Shown here: piece after piece, positions 6,726-13,996 of the stretch | How positions within the stretch are numbered: position 1 is the first letter of the stretch | Layout of the letters: each line of letters opens with the position of its first letter | Source of the DNA: CAKZQX01 sp034437035 | GTDB taxonomy: Bacteria > Chloroflexota > Chloroflexia > Chloroflexales > Chloroflexaceae | NCBI GenBank assembly: GCA_034437035.1 | Contig: DAOTUI010000132.1 | Span: 1 to 13,996 of the forward strand | Reading direction: 5' to 3' | Length of the DNA: 13,996 bases | Notes under the pieces: generated by a model | What the model was told of the DNA's origin: nothing | Seen by the model: only the letters and a program-made list of their open reading frames with translations | Database searches by the model: none | Position numbers and translations under genes: made by a program

Positions 6726-9461
6726 CTACCTGATGACCAAAGGCAGATAGAGCGAACGCTGCACGGCATTCGTTCCCGGTAGTGCCGGGATAGGCGGTGT
6801 TCCCAGCCAGTCTGCCTCCGGCAGGCTGTTCACCGGTACGACCGGGCGTTCCGGTTGCGCCTTCGTCGGGTCGATAACCTGATTTGCGCGGGTGTTCCGC
6901 AGTGCCGGCACATCCCTGGTCACCGGCGTGGCGTTGACCCGCAGTCGGTAGTCCGCCGCGCTGAAGCCGTGGACCTCCACCTGATAGGTGCCGGCCACGA
7001 CATCATCGTCCGGAATGATGATCTGTTCGTTGCCCTCTGCCCGGTTGCTAACCCACTTGGAACTACCCGGCTGTGAGGTCCAGACATACAGGTCGGCATC
7101 CCCGCTGATGACTTCCAGGTCTACTGTCAACGCTTTCCCGGCGGACAGGGTGTAGCGATAGACGTGCGTTTCGCCCTGGCCCACCGTATCCTGCTCCGGC
7201 GTGTAGTTGATCAGGGCAGGGAGCGGAGCCAGCGAGAGGTTGCCGGCGGCATCCAGCGCGCGGGCCGACATGTAGCGCATGCCGGTGGTCGGCCATAATG
7301 ACCACTCGTAGGTGGTGGAGGTCGCGGAGTAGGGCAGCCAGTCGGACGCCTGCACCGCCACCCAGTGATTGATCTGCTCATAGTAGACATACTCGACCAG
7401 GCGGATAAAGTCCACGCCACTGGGATTGGGAGCCGGGTCGGTGGCGGCCAGGGATACGGTTACATCCCGCTGTGCGGTGGTGGCGGCACCAGCATTGATA
7501 GTCATATCCTGCACGACCGGCAGCGTTTGATCTGCGGCAGGGGGCAGCACAATGACGGTGCGGGTGATCTGGTTATTGTCCTCCAGGGCCTCGGTGATGG
7601 CATCATCCGGGTCAATCTGCGCGACGACCTGATAGGTGCCGGGTTGGTCGAACGTGATCTCCAGCGGCATGGTGCTCTGACTGTCTGTCGGTGGGTCAAG
7701 GTAAAGCACGGTACTGCGCCCCAGGCTCGTCCCATCGGGGCTATCCAGGGTGAACTGCACGGATACATCCTGGAGGATGGCCTTCCCGCCTGCGCGGGAG
7801 ACCAGCAGTCCCAACTGCGCCGGTTCTCCAACCCGCACGGTAGCCGGACTGAGCCAGAACCCATCGCTGGTGGCGAAAAGGTCTACGCTGGTCCCCGAAT
7901 CTGAGTCAAAGACGGTGTAGGCATCGGGCAGGGTTGCCGTGCCGGTGCTGCCGGTGACGGTCAGGTCATACAGCCCCGGTGCAAGCCCGGCGGGGACGCG
8001 TGCCTGGAGCAGGGTAGCACTGACAAAGGTGGTGAGTAGGTTCTGCGTGGCACCAAGTCGGACCTGGGCATCGGGCGGGAAGTGGTTGCCGGCAATGGTC
8101 ATGGTGGTCTCGCGGGACACGCCGCCGCGTGCCGGTTGCACGGCAGTGATCACCGGCGCGTCAGGTACGGGGGTGGTGGGAATGCTGGTGGGTACCGTCG
8201 CGGTCGTGGTCGGCGTGCGGGTGGCGGTAGCCGTGGCCGTGCGGGTAGGCGTTGTGGTTGCGGTGGCCGTTGCCGTTGCGGTGGCGGTCGGGGTCTGGGT
8301 TGCGGTGGCCGTTGCGGTGGCGGTTGGGGTGCGGGTGGCGGTGGCCGTCGCAGTTGGGGTATGAGTGGGCGGGTCAAGCGGTCCTACACGTACAAATTTT
8401 GCCGCATCCAGCCAGACGCGATGACTTCTGGTTGGTTCATTGGACTCATCGGTCAGTTTCAGTGAACAAGAACTCCCTTCCTGACACCGTAGTGTGGCAA
8501 CTTCCATCCAGGTATTTGTGTGGGCTGCCTGACTCAGCGTAATCCGCTGTTCACCATCCGCGTCATACGCGATATAGTGGGCATTGGCAGTGGCGGGATA
8601 ACTGCCGGTCGTGGCGGGGATGCGTACAAAGACAGCATAGGTACCGGCCTGGGGCAGGGAGGGTGTCCACATACCCCAGTCGAGCACGGCATTCTGATTA
8701 TTGAATGTCCAGTAGGCATGTCCATTATGCGCGCTGCTGATGTTGATGGTGGCCCATGGGCCGTCGGTCTGGTGGACGCTGAAGCAGCTATCCTGATCAT
8801 CACAGATAACTTCTGTATTGCCGTCAGGGGAAGGTGTAGTGGGAGTAGGGTCGGTATCTGCTCCATTTGTTGAAAACAGCCCTGTCTGGTTGCTACGCAG
8901 CCGATCCTTGTCTGTGATACCATCAATAGGGATGGGCATGGTTTGATCATATTCCCAGGTACCTTGAAATACTTTAAAATGAATATGTGGGCCAGTCGGC
9001 GCAGTGCCATCAGCACCACATACTCCGATTTTTGTTCCATAAGTTACATGGGCACCTTCTGGGACGGTTCTCTCGCTCAAATGCAGATATGCAGAATGGT
9101 ATCCATTGCCATGATCAATTTCGACACGTTTACCACCTTCCGCATCCCATCCATGAGAAGCGATTCCGGGTGCAGCAGCAAGTACGGGCATTCCAGCGCA
9201 ATCTAAATCGTCAGATGCTGGTACAAAATCCACGGCATTCAAACTCCATTTGTTTTGATGATTGTCAGCATCCCACCCCGCTGATACTTTCCACTCTAAT
9301 CCAGGTTCAAACGGCAACTTAAGATTCAAGTCAGCAACGCTCTGTAGCGTAAAATCTGCGTTGGTACTATTCACCGTTTGTGTAGCCCACACCGGCGAAC
9401 TGACGAGGATCAGGGCTATGGTCACAAGCATGACAGTGCGGATAAGACGGTGCATATTCAT
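6726..9461 (-). CDS. Secreted multidomain M23 (LytM-type) metallopeptidase
   Basis: The 911-residue protein starts at ATG (9461-9459), preceded by AAAGGAGGAG (9473-9464); an upstream TTG at 9482 has no such site. Residues 1-26 are a signal peptide ending in VWA. Domains in order: M23 peptidase, about 60-166, with DHGNGYHSAYLHLSE (His127) and PTGPHIHF (His159, His161); a golvesin/CBM-like beta domain (218-359); a Thr/Pro/Ala linker (363-433); an IPT/TIG domain (434-518); a CARDB-like domain (523-640); an Ig-like segment (645-753); a PPC domain (756-844); and a tail ending LYLPLVIR. M23 enzymes cut peptide cross-links in peptidoglycan; here it may act on own or foreign walls, or in matrix binding. 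The usual HxxxD metal motif is not visible. The nearest candidates are His68 and Asp78 (VDF), so activity is likely but unproven. Base composition changes at the linker: the peptidase half is AT-richer than the C-terminal half. It shows no functional link to the ssp genes. Confidence 0.87.
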   Translation of the reverse strand: MNMHRLIRTVMLVTIALILVSSPVWATQTVNSTNADFTLQSVADLNLKLPFEPGLEWKVSAGWDADNHQNKWSLNAVDFVPASDDLDCAGMPVLAAAPGIASHGWDAEGGKRVEIDHGNGYHSAYLHLSERTVPEGAHVTYGTKIGVCGADGTAPTGPHIHFKVFQGTWEYDQTMPIPIDGITDKDRLRSNQTGLFSTNGADTDPTPTTPSPDGNTEVICDDQDSCFSVHQTDGPWATINISSAHNGHAYWTFNNQNAVLDWGMWTPSLPQAGTYAVFVRIPATTGSYPATANAHYIAYDADGEQRITLSQAAHTNTWMEVATLRCQEGSSCSLKLTDESNEPTRSHRVWLDAAKFVRVGPLDPPTHTPTATATATRTPTATATATATQTPTATATATATATTTPTRTATATATRTPTTTATVPTSIPTTPVPDAPVITAVQPARGGVSRETTMTIAGNHFPPDAQVRLGATQNLLTTFVSATLLQARVPAGLAPGLYDLTVTGSTGTATLPDAYTVFDSDSGTSVDLFATSDGFWLSPATVRVGEPAQLGLLVSRAGGKAILQDVSVQFTLDSPDGTSLGRSTVLYLDPPTDSQSTMPLEITFDQPGTYQVVAQIDPDDAITEALEDNNQITRTVIVLPPAADQTLPVVQDMTINAGAATTAQRDVTVSLAATDPAPNPSGVDFIRLVEYVYYEQINHWVAVQASDWLPYSATSTTYEWSLWPTTGMRYMSARALDAAGNLSLAPLPALINYTPEQDTVGQGETHVYRYTLSAGKALTVDLEVISGDADLYVWTSQPGSSKWVSNRAEGNEQIIIPDDDVVAGTYQVEVHGFSAADYRLRVNATPVTRDVPALRNTRANQVIDPTKAQPERPVVPVNSLPEADWLGTPPIPALPGTNAVQRSLYLPLVIR
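8163..8375 (-). repeat. Low-complexity (Thr-Ala)n/Thr-Pro linker coding repeat
   Basis: Within the M23 gene, about 70 codons encode runs of TATATA broken by RTPT or QTPT. On the plus strand this reads as repeated GTGGCGGT- and GGCCGTTGC-like units. Such linkers join wall-facing domains in exported Chloroflexota proteins. At the DNA level it is prone to slippage and recombination, and it marks the composition break in the gene. Confidence 0.8.
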
Positions 9462-9515
9462 AACTCCTCCTTTGTTGAACAATGCTCAGGACTGCTTCAG
9501 AAACCTACGCATGAC

Positions 9516-9532
9516 CGGGGATATGATCCCCG
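9516..9532. other. Hairpin in the leader of the M23 gene
   Basis: CGGGGAT-ATG-ATCCCCG is a perfect 7-bp stem with a 3-base loop, about 55 bases upstream of the M23 start codon. It could be a leader structure or a protein binding site. No T run is adjacent. Confidence 0.5.
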
Positions 9533-9626
9533 ATCGGATGCATCAGCACATATGAGTGGTATCCAAAATTTTGGTCTGTACGCTGGCATCCCTTTGCTAC
9601 GTTGGGGCGTATGCCGGGGTAGAGTG

Positions 9627-9635
9627 TGCTATAAT
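9627..9635 (+). promoter_or_regulatory. Putative extended -10 promoter for the STAND gene
   Basis: TGC-TATAAT at 9627-9635 is an extended -10 element with a consensus hexamer. No good -35 box stands 17 bases upstream. A start near 9642 would give a leader of about 250 bases before ATG 9894, so a closer promoter may exist. Confidence 0.4.
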
Positions 9636-9823
9636 TAAATCCAGGAGTAAATAAGGCTTGCTAATCCGAGGAATCTGTTCGGAGGGTAGGTTTATTATCA
9701 TAGCAGTTCTTTCCTTCCATGGTATAGCTGCCTGTACACCTACAACTCATAAAGACCTGCACACTATCCTGACAGATTGATAGACTGGTAGACTAAGTCT
9801 GCCTTCAGCTTACATAGATAGCC

Positions 9824-9875
9824 TGTCAACTTCGAGCCCATTTCTTGTCAATACCGTTGACACTTTCCTGTTGAC
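9824..9875. promoter_or_regulatory. Cluster of GTCAA/TTGAC half-sites, possible operator
   Basis: TGTCAAC (9824-9830), TTGTCAA (9845-9851), GTTGACA (9856-9862) and TGTTGAC (9869-9875) lie within about 70 bases of the STAND start. The middle two form an inverted repeat, TGTCAA-taccg-TTGACA. The encoded protein starts with a helix-turn-helix, so autoregulation here is a reasonable guess. Confidence 0.4.
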
Positions 9876-9893
9876 CGCGTAAAGGAAACATCC

Positions 9894-12800
9894 ATGAACC
9901 ATCATAGCCATCCCTTTGGCGATCTCCTCAGGCAGTATCTGCACCGCAAACATGGACTGAGCCAGAACAAACTGGCGAATGATATGTATGTCTCTCCTGG
10001 CATCATCTCCAAAATGTGCAAGGGTGAACGTCTCGATGGACCTTCAGCCCGTGCGCGAATAATCCAGATTATTGACTGGTTGTGTCAGCAGGAAGTCATT
10101 TCTACTGTGGAAGAAGCCAATCTACTGCTGAAAGCTGCACAACATGCAGACCTGAATCCGGAACAACCAGCCGAAGCTAACGTGCTGCAAAAATTTATGC
10201 AGTCAAACAACGCTCTCAACGCTATCAACCCACCACCTTCCAATGGAGCAACAAACCAACCAGGAAAAGGCGCTGTCGATTGGGGGACATCACCTGCTGT
10301 TACTGATTTTTATGGCAGGTCTTCGGAACTTAGCGTGTTGAAGCAGTGGCTCATTAATGATACCTGTCGCCTGGTTGGTATCATTGGCGTGGGGGGTATC
10401 GGCAAAACTATGCTGGCAAAAAAGCTGGCACGGGAACTGATTGACCAGTTTGAATATATATTCTGGCGGTCCCTGGTGAACTCTCCGCCTTTGGTGGAAG
10501 TATTGCATGACTGTATTCTCTTGTTGTCCGACTACCAGGAGGCTTACCTTCCTGAACATCCTGATCAGGCATACCGACTACTGCTGCGTTATCTTCAACA
10601 GCATCGATGTCTTATTATCCTGGACAATGTCGAGACTATTCTGCGTTCCGGTGAACGGGCGGGTGAATATCGAGATGAGTATCAGGATTATGGTCAGATT
10701 ATTCGTATGGTAGGGGAAACAGATCATCAGAGTTGTCTGGTGGTGACAAGTCGAGAGAAACCGAAAGATCTGCTTTCTCTAGAAATTGCCGTGAAGACCA
10801 GGCAGGGGGTCAGAGCGTACCCGCTTCAAGGCGTGTTTCCTGACGAAGTTAGAGAAGTGGTTGAAGAGATGGGTATTGCCGCTACTGCATCCGAGTTAAC
10901 AACATTGATCAAACGCTGCTCAGGTAACCCGAAAATCCTGGAAATTGTCATTCCAAACATTCATCAGTACTACCAGGGAGATGTGTCGGCATTTCTCGAA
11001 GCAGAGACCATCGCATTTGGTGAAGTTAAGGACATCATGCAGCAGCAGTTTGGTCGTTTGTCGCTGTACGAGCAGGAAATAATGTACTGGTTAGCGATTG
11101 AGCGTGAACCCATTTCTCTCAATATCCTGCGTGAGCGAATAATTGACCTGGAGCACCGATTGGCACTCATTGATACACTTAACTCGCTGACGGCTCGTTC
11201 CCTGATTGAGCATGTGGATGGGGCATTTTTTCTGCAAAATGCCATCATGGAGTATGTCACAACATCTCTAGTAAGCCAGATGGCGCAAGAGATCGTGAGT
11301 GGTCAGATAACACTCTTCAGCCGGCATTCCCTAGTGATTGCTCAAACCAAAGACTACGTGCGCGAAAGCCAGAAACGGCTCGTTCTTATTCCGCTCGCCA
11401 ACAAATTACTGACTGCCCTTGGGACACAGGCGATTGAGAGTCAATTCCGCACCATCCTGGTACAACTACGGCAACTCCCCTCTCATAAGCGAACCTACGC
11501 GGTTGGGAATATGCTGAACCTGCTCCTCTACTTGCAATATGATCTCAATGGCTGGGATTTCTCCGGTCTCGCGGTCTGGCAGGCTTATTTACGCAATGTT
11601 GATCTGCGGCGAGTTAACCTTGCCAATACAGACCTCGTGGGTTCTGTATTTACTGAGGCTTTCAACAGTGTTATGTCAGTTGCTTGCAGTCCGGATGGAA
11701 CATTGTTAGCTACGTTAGGGCGGAATGGCGAGATTTTTATCTGGCGATTAACGGATGGAAAGATCCTGTCCAGGTATATGGAGCGCACCGCTTCACGCTG
11801 GACACGATCCATCACGTTTAGCCCGGAGGGACGATGGCTCGCCTGTGCCAGTGGCGATTTGAACATTCGTCTTCTGGATGTTGCCACCGGCAAGTGTGTG
11901 AAAATTCTTTCAGGCCATTCGAATACTGTCAGAGCTATTGCATTTCATCCGGATGGGAATCTGCTTGCCAGTGGCGCTGATGATCAAACTGTACGTTTGT
12001 GGAATGTACACACCGATGATTGTATTAAGGTCTTGCGCGGACATTCGGCGGAAGTAAGAGCCGTGACGTTTCATCCGGATGGACAGCTTCTCGCCAGCAG
12101 CAGTGCAGATACTACTATATGTCTGTGGGATGCAACGACACATGCTTGTATACGGGTTTTGAGTGGTCATAGTGACCAGGTAAGTTCAGCCGTGTTTTAT
12201 TCTGACGATATACTTATTAGCAGTAGCTATGACCATACCATCCGGTTATGGAATATACAAATTGGCGGATGTCTGAAGGTCCTTCAGGCACACAAAGATT
12301 GGGTAACATGCCTTGCTTTAGACCATACGCAGCACCTGCTTGCCAGTGGGAGTGCGGATTCTACCGCAGTAATATGGAGCATATCCCAACTCCAATCCGG
12401 TTATCTTCGAAGACTTACTGATCACACCAGTACCGTCTGGTCAATTGCCTTTAGCCCTGACTCTCACACATTCGTAAGTTGTAGTGATGATCAAACTGTA
12501 CGGCTATGGGATACTGATCATTGGCACTGTCACAGGCAACTGGCTGGTTATACCAATCCTGTTCTTTCGGTTGTGTTTAGTCCTGATGGAACATTCCTTG
12601 CCAGTGGACATGGAGATCGCACAGTACAAGTGTGGAACGTAAAGTCGGGGCAATGTTACCGATCATGTCGAGGGCATACTGGTCGCGTAAATTGGGTCGA
12701 TTTTGCTTTTGATGGGAGAATGATCGTAAGCGGGGGTGAGGATAGAAGCATCTATTTTTGGATGGTAGATTCCGGAGAGATCCGTCATATGATTTCTCTA

Positions 12801-13388
12801 AATCACGGGTGGCTGTATAGCATATTTGCGTTAAGTCCAGACGGCAAGTCATTTTTCAGTGAGTCGGCAGATGATAGTTGTATAGTGGAATTAATTATAC
12901 CTACCGGTCAGATAGGCAGGACTATCAAACTGCATGCATTAACCATCGAGTCTATTGCATTTAGCTCGAACGGAGCCTGGTTTGCGAGTGGAAGTGATGA
13001 TCAGACCGTCAAGATATGGGATCCTCAGGTTGAAACCTGCTATCATACACTGCAAGGCCATACCCACTGGGTCTGGTGCATAGCCTTTAGCCCTGACAGC
13101 CAGATGCTTGCCAGTGGGAGTGAGGATCGAACTGTACGGATCTGGGATGTACAGAGTGGCGTCTGTCTTGCCGTTCTCGAAGGACATCAAGAGCGCATAT
13201 GGTCTGTGGCTTTTAGTGCCGATAATCAGTTGCTTGCCAGTGGAAGCGATGATCATACGGTACGCATATGGAATGTGCATACAGGGAAGAGCGTCCATGT
13301 ATTAGAGCACCCGGATCAGGTAAGGGAAGCGGAAGCTGTTAATTGTCCCACCCTCCGGAAACTTGGGCGTCAGCAAGCCCACGAGTAG
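9894..13388 (+). CDS. STAND protein: XRE HTH - NB-ARC - WD40, C-terminally truncated by an insertion
   Basis: The protein has 1,164 residues from ATG 9894, with AAAGGAAA (9881-9888) upstream. Visible parts: a helix-turn-helix of XRE type (about 8-62, core GLSQNKLANDMYVSPGIISK); an NB-ARC ATPase with Walker A GVGGIGKT (165-172), Walker B LIILDN (240-245), sensor VVTSRE (283-288) and a GNPKIL (344-349) GLPL-like motif; a winged-helix/helical region to about 550; a short pentapeptide-like run (AYLRNVDLRRVNLANTDL); and 13 complete WD40 repeats from about 590 to 1130. STAND proteins are signal-driven ATPase switches. In bacteria this layout is found in regulators and in defence or cell-death sensors, with WD40 as the sensor (family knowledge). 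Residues 1144-1164 come from an inserted element that brings the stop TAG 13386-13388. Without it the frame continues to 13640, giving about 1,211 residues and a 14th repeat. The gene is AT-richer than the ssp operon. The partner and signal are unknown. Confidence 0.9.
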   Translation: MNHHSHPFGDLLRQYLHRKHGLSQNKLANDMYVSPGIISKMCKGERLDGPSARARIIQIIDWLCQQEVISTVEEANLLLKAAQHADLNPEQPAEANVLQKFMQSNNALNAINPPPSNGATNQPGKGAVDWGTSPAVTDFYGRSSELSVLKQWLINDTCRLVGIIGVGGIGKTMLAKKLARELIDQFEYIFWRSLVNSPPLVEVLHDCILLLSDYQEAYLPEHPDQAYRLLLRYLQQHRCLIILDNVETILRSGERAGEYRDEYQDYGQIIRMVGETDHQSCLVVTSREKPKDLLSLEIAVKTRQGVRAYPLQGVFPDEVREVVEEMGIAATASELTTLIKRCSGNPKILEIVIPNIHQYYQGDVSAFLEAETIAFGEVKDIMQQQFGRLSLYEQEIMYWLAIEREPISLNILRERIIDLEHRLALIDTLNSLTARSLIEHVDGAFFLQNAIMEYVTTSLVSQMAQEIVSGQITLFSRHSLVIAQTKDYVRESQKRLVLIPLANKLLTALGTQAIESQFRTILVQLRQLPSHKRTYAVGNMLNLLLYLQYDLNGWDFSGLAVWQAYLRNVDLRRVNLANTDLVGSVFTEAFNSVMSVACSPDGTLLATLGRNGEIFIWRLTDGKILSRYMERTASRWTRSITFSPEGRWLACASGDLNIRLLDVATGKCVKILSGHSNTVRAIAFHPDGNLLASGADDQTVRLWNVHTDDCIKVLRGHSAEVRAVTFHPDGQLLASSSADTTICLWDATTHACIRVLSGHSDQVSSAVFYSDDILISSSYDHTIRLWNIQIGGCLKVLQAHKDWVTCLALDHTQHLLASGSADSTAVIWSISQLQSGYLRRLTDHTSTVWSIAFSPDSHTFVSCSDDQTVRLWDTDHWHCHRQLAGYTNPVLSVVFSPDGTFLASGHGDRTVQVWNVKSGQCYRSCRGHTGRVNWVDFAFDGRMIVSGGEDRSIYFWMVDSGEIRHMISLNHGWLYSIFALSPDGKSFFSESADDSCIVELIIPTGQIGRTIKLHALTIESIAFSSNGAWFASGSDDQTVKIWDPQVETCYHTLQGHTHWVWCIAFSPDSQMLASGSEDRTVRIWDVQSGVCLAVLEGHQERIWSVAFSADNQLLASGSDDHTVRIWNVHTGKSVHVLEHPDQVREAEAVNCPTLRKLGRQQAHE

Positions 13389-13434
13389 AGCGTCTGAGGG
13401 AGCTTGGGGTGAACAAGAGCTTCCGCTTCCCTAA
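13321..13434. mobile_element. MITE-like element (108 bp) with TAA target duplication
   Basis: Perfect 14-bp terminal inverted repeats GGGAAGCGGAAGCT (13324-13337) and AGCTTCCGCTTCCC (13418-13431) enclose a 108-bp element. It is flanked by TAA on both sides (13321-13323 and 13432-13434), a 3-bp target duplication. Imperfect pairing continues inward (TTGT/CACCC-like). An internal stem TGGGC/GCCCA lies at 13364-13381. There is no transposase, so it must be mobilised in trans. A TAA duplication and GGG-starting ends fit an IS5/PIF-Harbinger-like transposase (inference). Removing the element and one TAA rejoins the WD40 frame exactly (DQV-KGVAFSP). The 111-bp insert keeps phase but brings three in-frame stops (13386, 13395, 13410). 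Confidence 0.85.
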
Positions 13435-13640
13435 AAGGTGTAGCTTTCAGTCCAACCGAGCGTATTCTCGCCAGTGCATGCTATGATGGGATTGTTCGAA
13501 TCTGGGACATTGACACGGGAGAAATTATGCGCATACTGCGTGTAGAACGACCGTACGAGGGTTTGAATATTGCCGGAGCAACCGGATTAACCGATGCACA
13601 ACGCGAAACGTTGAAAGAATTAGGTGCGGTTGAGGAATGA
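13434..13640 (+). pseudogene. Separated C-terminal end of the STAND protein (last WD40 blade and tail)
   Basis: In the same frame as the STAND gene, 68 codons follow the element: KGVAFSPTERILASACYDG, then IVRIWDIDTGEI, which completes a WD40 repeat. A tail with RPYEGLNIAGATGL and LKELGAVEE before TGA 13638-13640 is typical of the ends of HTH-NB-ARC-WD40 proteins. There is no ribosome binding site and no start of its own is needed, so this is a stranded 3' end, not a gene. Confidence 0.88.
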
Positions 13641-13847
13641 AGGTTAAAATAGATAATCTTGCATAAGCAGTAATTCTTAAGGGAATATGACCGCGTTGAG
13701 AAGCGGTATTCTGTAATAGTTATGTGCCATCACCATATTGTGTAGGATCATCAAAGCATTTGTAGCTTTTCACCTGGTTTTTAGTTTTAACAAAGGCAGG
13801 CACAGCTTCAATGATTTTTCGTTTGAATAGCTGCTTGTCATTCCCCC
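13641..13847. other. Intergenic spacer between convergent gene ends
   Basis: AT-rich spacer of 207 bases with no coding frame that I can support. It holds a weak stem ACCGC/GCGGT around 13690-13707. It may contain terminators for the two converging genes, but none is clear. Confidence 0.4.
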
Positions 13848-13996
13848 TCAATCGCTTCTGGACTTTTCCACATACTCCTGTATCTCCACCTCATCCACAA
13901 ACGGAGCCTGCGCACGCAGGATCTCACCGCTCGGCCGGCGGAAGAGCATGTCGCCGCGTCCAAGCAAGTTCTCCGCGCCGTTCTGATCTATCACAA
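13848..13996 (-). CDS. FtsK/SpoIIIE-like DNA translocase, C-terminal end (partial)
   Basis: The reverse strand from the window edge is open for 48 residues to a stop at 13850-13848. The sequence VIDQNGAENLLGRGDMLFRR matches the strongly conserved segment near the end of the FtsK/SpoIIIE motor domain (DQxGAEKLLGxGDMLF). It is followed by a stretch equivalent to the usual end of the motor (RAQAPFVDEVEIQEYVE). These proteins are ATP-driven double-stranded DNA pumps. The chromosomal FtsK normally continues into a gamma winged-helix domain, whereas this copy ends 28 residues after RR, so it lacks gamma. It may therefore be an accessory or conjugation-type translocase or a short FtsK variant. The N-terminal part lies outside the window. 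Confidence 0.8.
   Translation of the reverse strand, partial: VIDQNGAENLLGRGDMLFRRPSGEILRAQAPFVDEVEIQEYVEKSRSD

Larger units (their letters stand above)
9462..9893. other. Divergent intergenic region (432 bp) between the M23 and STAND genes
   Basis: No gene is supported here. It holds the ribosome binding site of the M23 gene (9464-9473), a 7-bp hairpin (9516-9532), a plus-strand extended -10 promoter (9627-9635), a small palindrome AGACT-a-AGTCT (9790-9800), a cluster of GTCAA/TTGAC half-sites (9824-9875) and the ribosome binding site AAAGGAAA (9881-9888) of the STAND gene. No clear minus-strand promoter for the peptidase was found. Confidence 0.6.

Noticed and set aside
8195..8365. Possible CRISPR-like or minisatellite array
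   Set aside because: The repeats are short, irregular and in frame with a Thr-rich protein linker; there are no constant repeats with unique spacers.
7939..8465. Val/Gly/Arg-rich plus-strand frames opposite the M23 gene
   Set aside because: They are the complement of the Thr/Ala/Pro linker repeats, so the low-complexity products are artefacts.
13389..13640. Frameshift or sequencing error as the cause of the early stop in the STAND gene
   Set aside because: The downstream WD40 end is in the same frame, and the extra 111 bases have inverted ends and a target duplication, so an insertion explains it fully.

Overview
The window looks like an accessory, defence-type region of a bacterial chromosome, most likely from the Chloroflexota (Roseiflexus/Kouleothrix/Chloroflexus-like). 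That assignment is an inference. It rests on the secreted protein with a Thr-Pro-Ala-Thr repeat linker and a C-terminal YLPLVIR tail, on a large HTH-NB-ARC-WD40 protein, and on a sulfatase-modifying-factor-like domain. All three are common together in that phylum, but no rRNA or other marker gene is present.

Layout. (1) 1-351 (+): C-terminal end of a protein with an FGE-sulfatase (C-type-lectin-like) domain. A 15-bp tandem repeat runs over its stop codon. (2) 352-1358: about 1 kb without a convincing gene. It holds terminator-like hairpins, a perfect 10-bp inverted repeat and two good sigma70-type promoters. (3) 1359-6570 (+): a compact three-gene operon with 4-bp overlaps (ATGA, then GTGA). 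It encodes a DUF4007 protein, a large P-loop ATPase and a PAPS-reductase-type ATP pyrophosphatase, which is the gene order of the SspB-SspC-SspD phosphorothioate DNA-modification module. No cysteine desulfurase (SspA) and no SspE or SspFGH restriction partner is seen next to it. (4) 6571-6725: convergent intergenic region with three inverted repeats. One has 15-bp perfect arms and shares TTAGACAG with the inverted repeat upstream of the operon. (5) 6726-9461 (-): a secreted, multidomain M23 (LytM-type) metallopeptidase. (6) 9462-9893: divergent regulatory region. (7) 9894-13640 (+): a STAND-type regulator or sensor (XRE HTH, NB-ARC, short pentapeptide-like segment, WD40 repeats). Its last WD40 blade is broken by a 108-bp MITE-like insertion (14-bp perfect terminal inverted repeats, TAA target duplication). 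(8) 13848-13996 (-): C-terminal end of an FtsK/SpoIIIE-like DNA translocase, cut by the window edge.

How the genes may work together. The Ssp genes would place sulfur in the DNA backbone: SspD activates and carries sulfur, SspB acts on DNA, and SspC is the ATPase. Sulfur would have to come from a housekeeping cysteine desulfurase elsewhere. The STAND protein could be an independent stress or phage sensor, or an autoregulated transcription factor. The MITE has removed about 68 C-terminal residues, so the present protein is a truncated version of about 1,164 aa. The Ssp operon and the C-terminal half of the peptidase are GC-rich. The STAND gene and the N-terminal half of the peptidase are clearly AT-richer, so the window looks assembled from parts of different origin.
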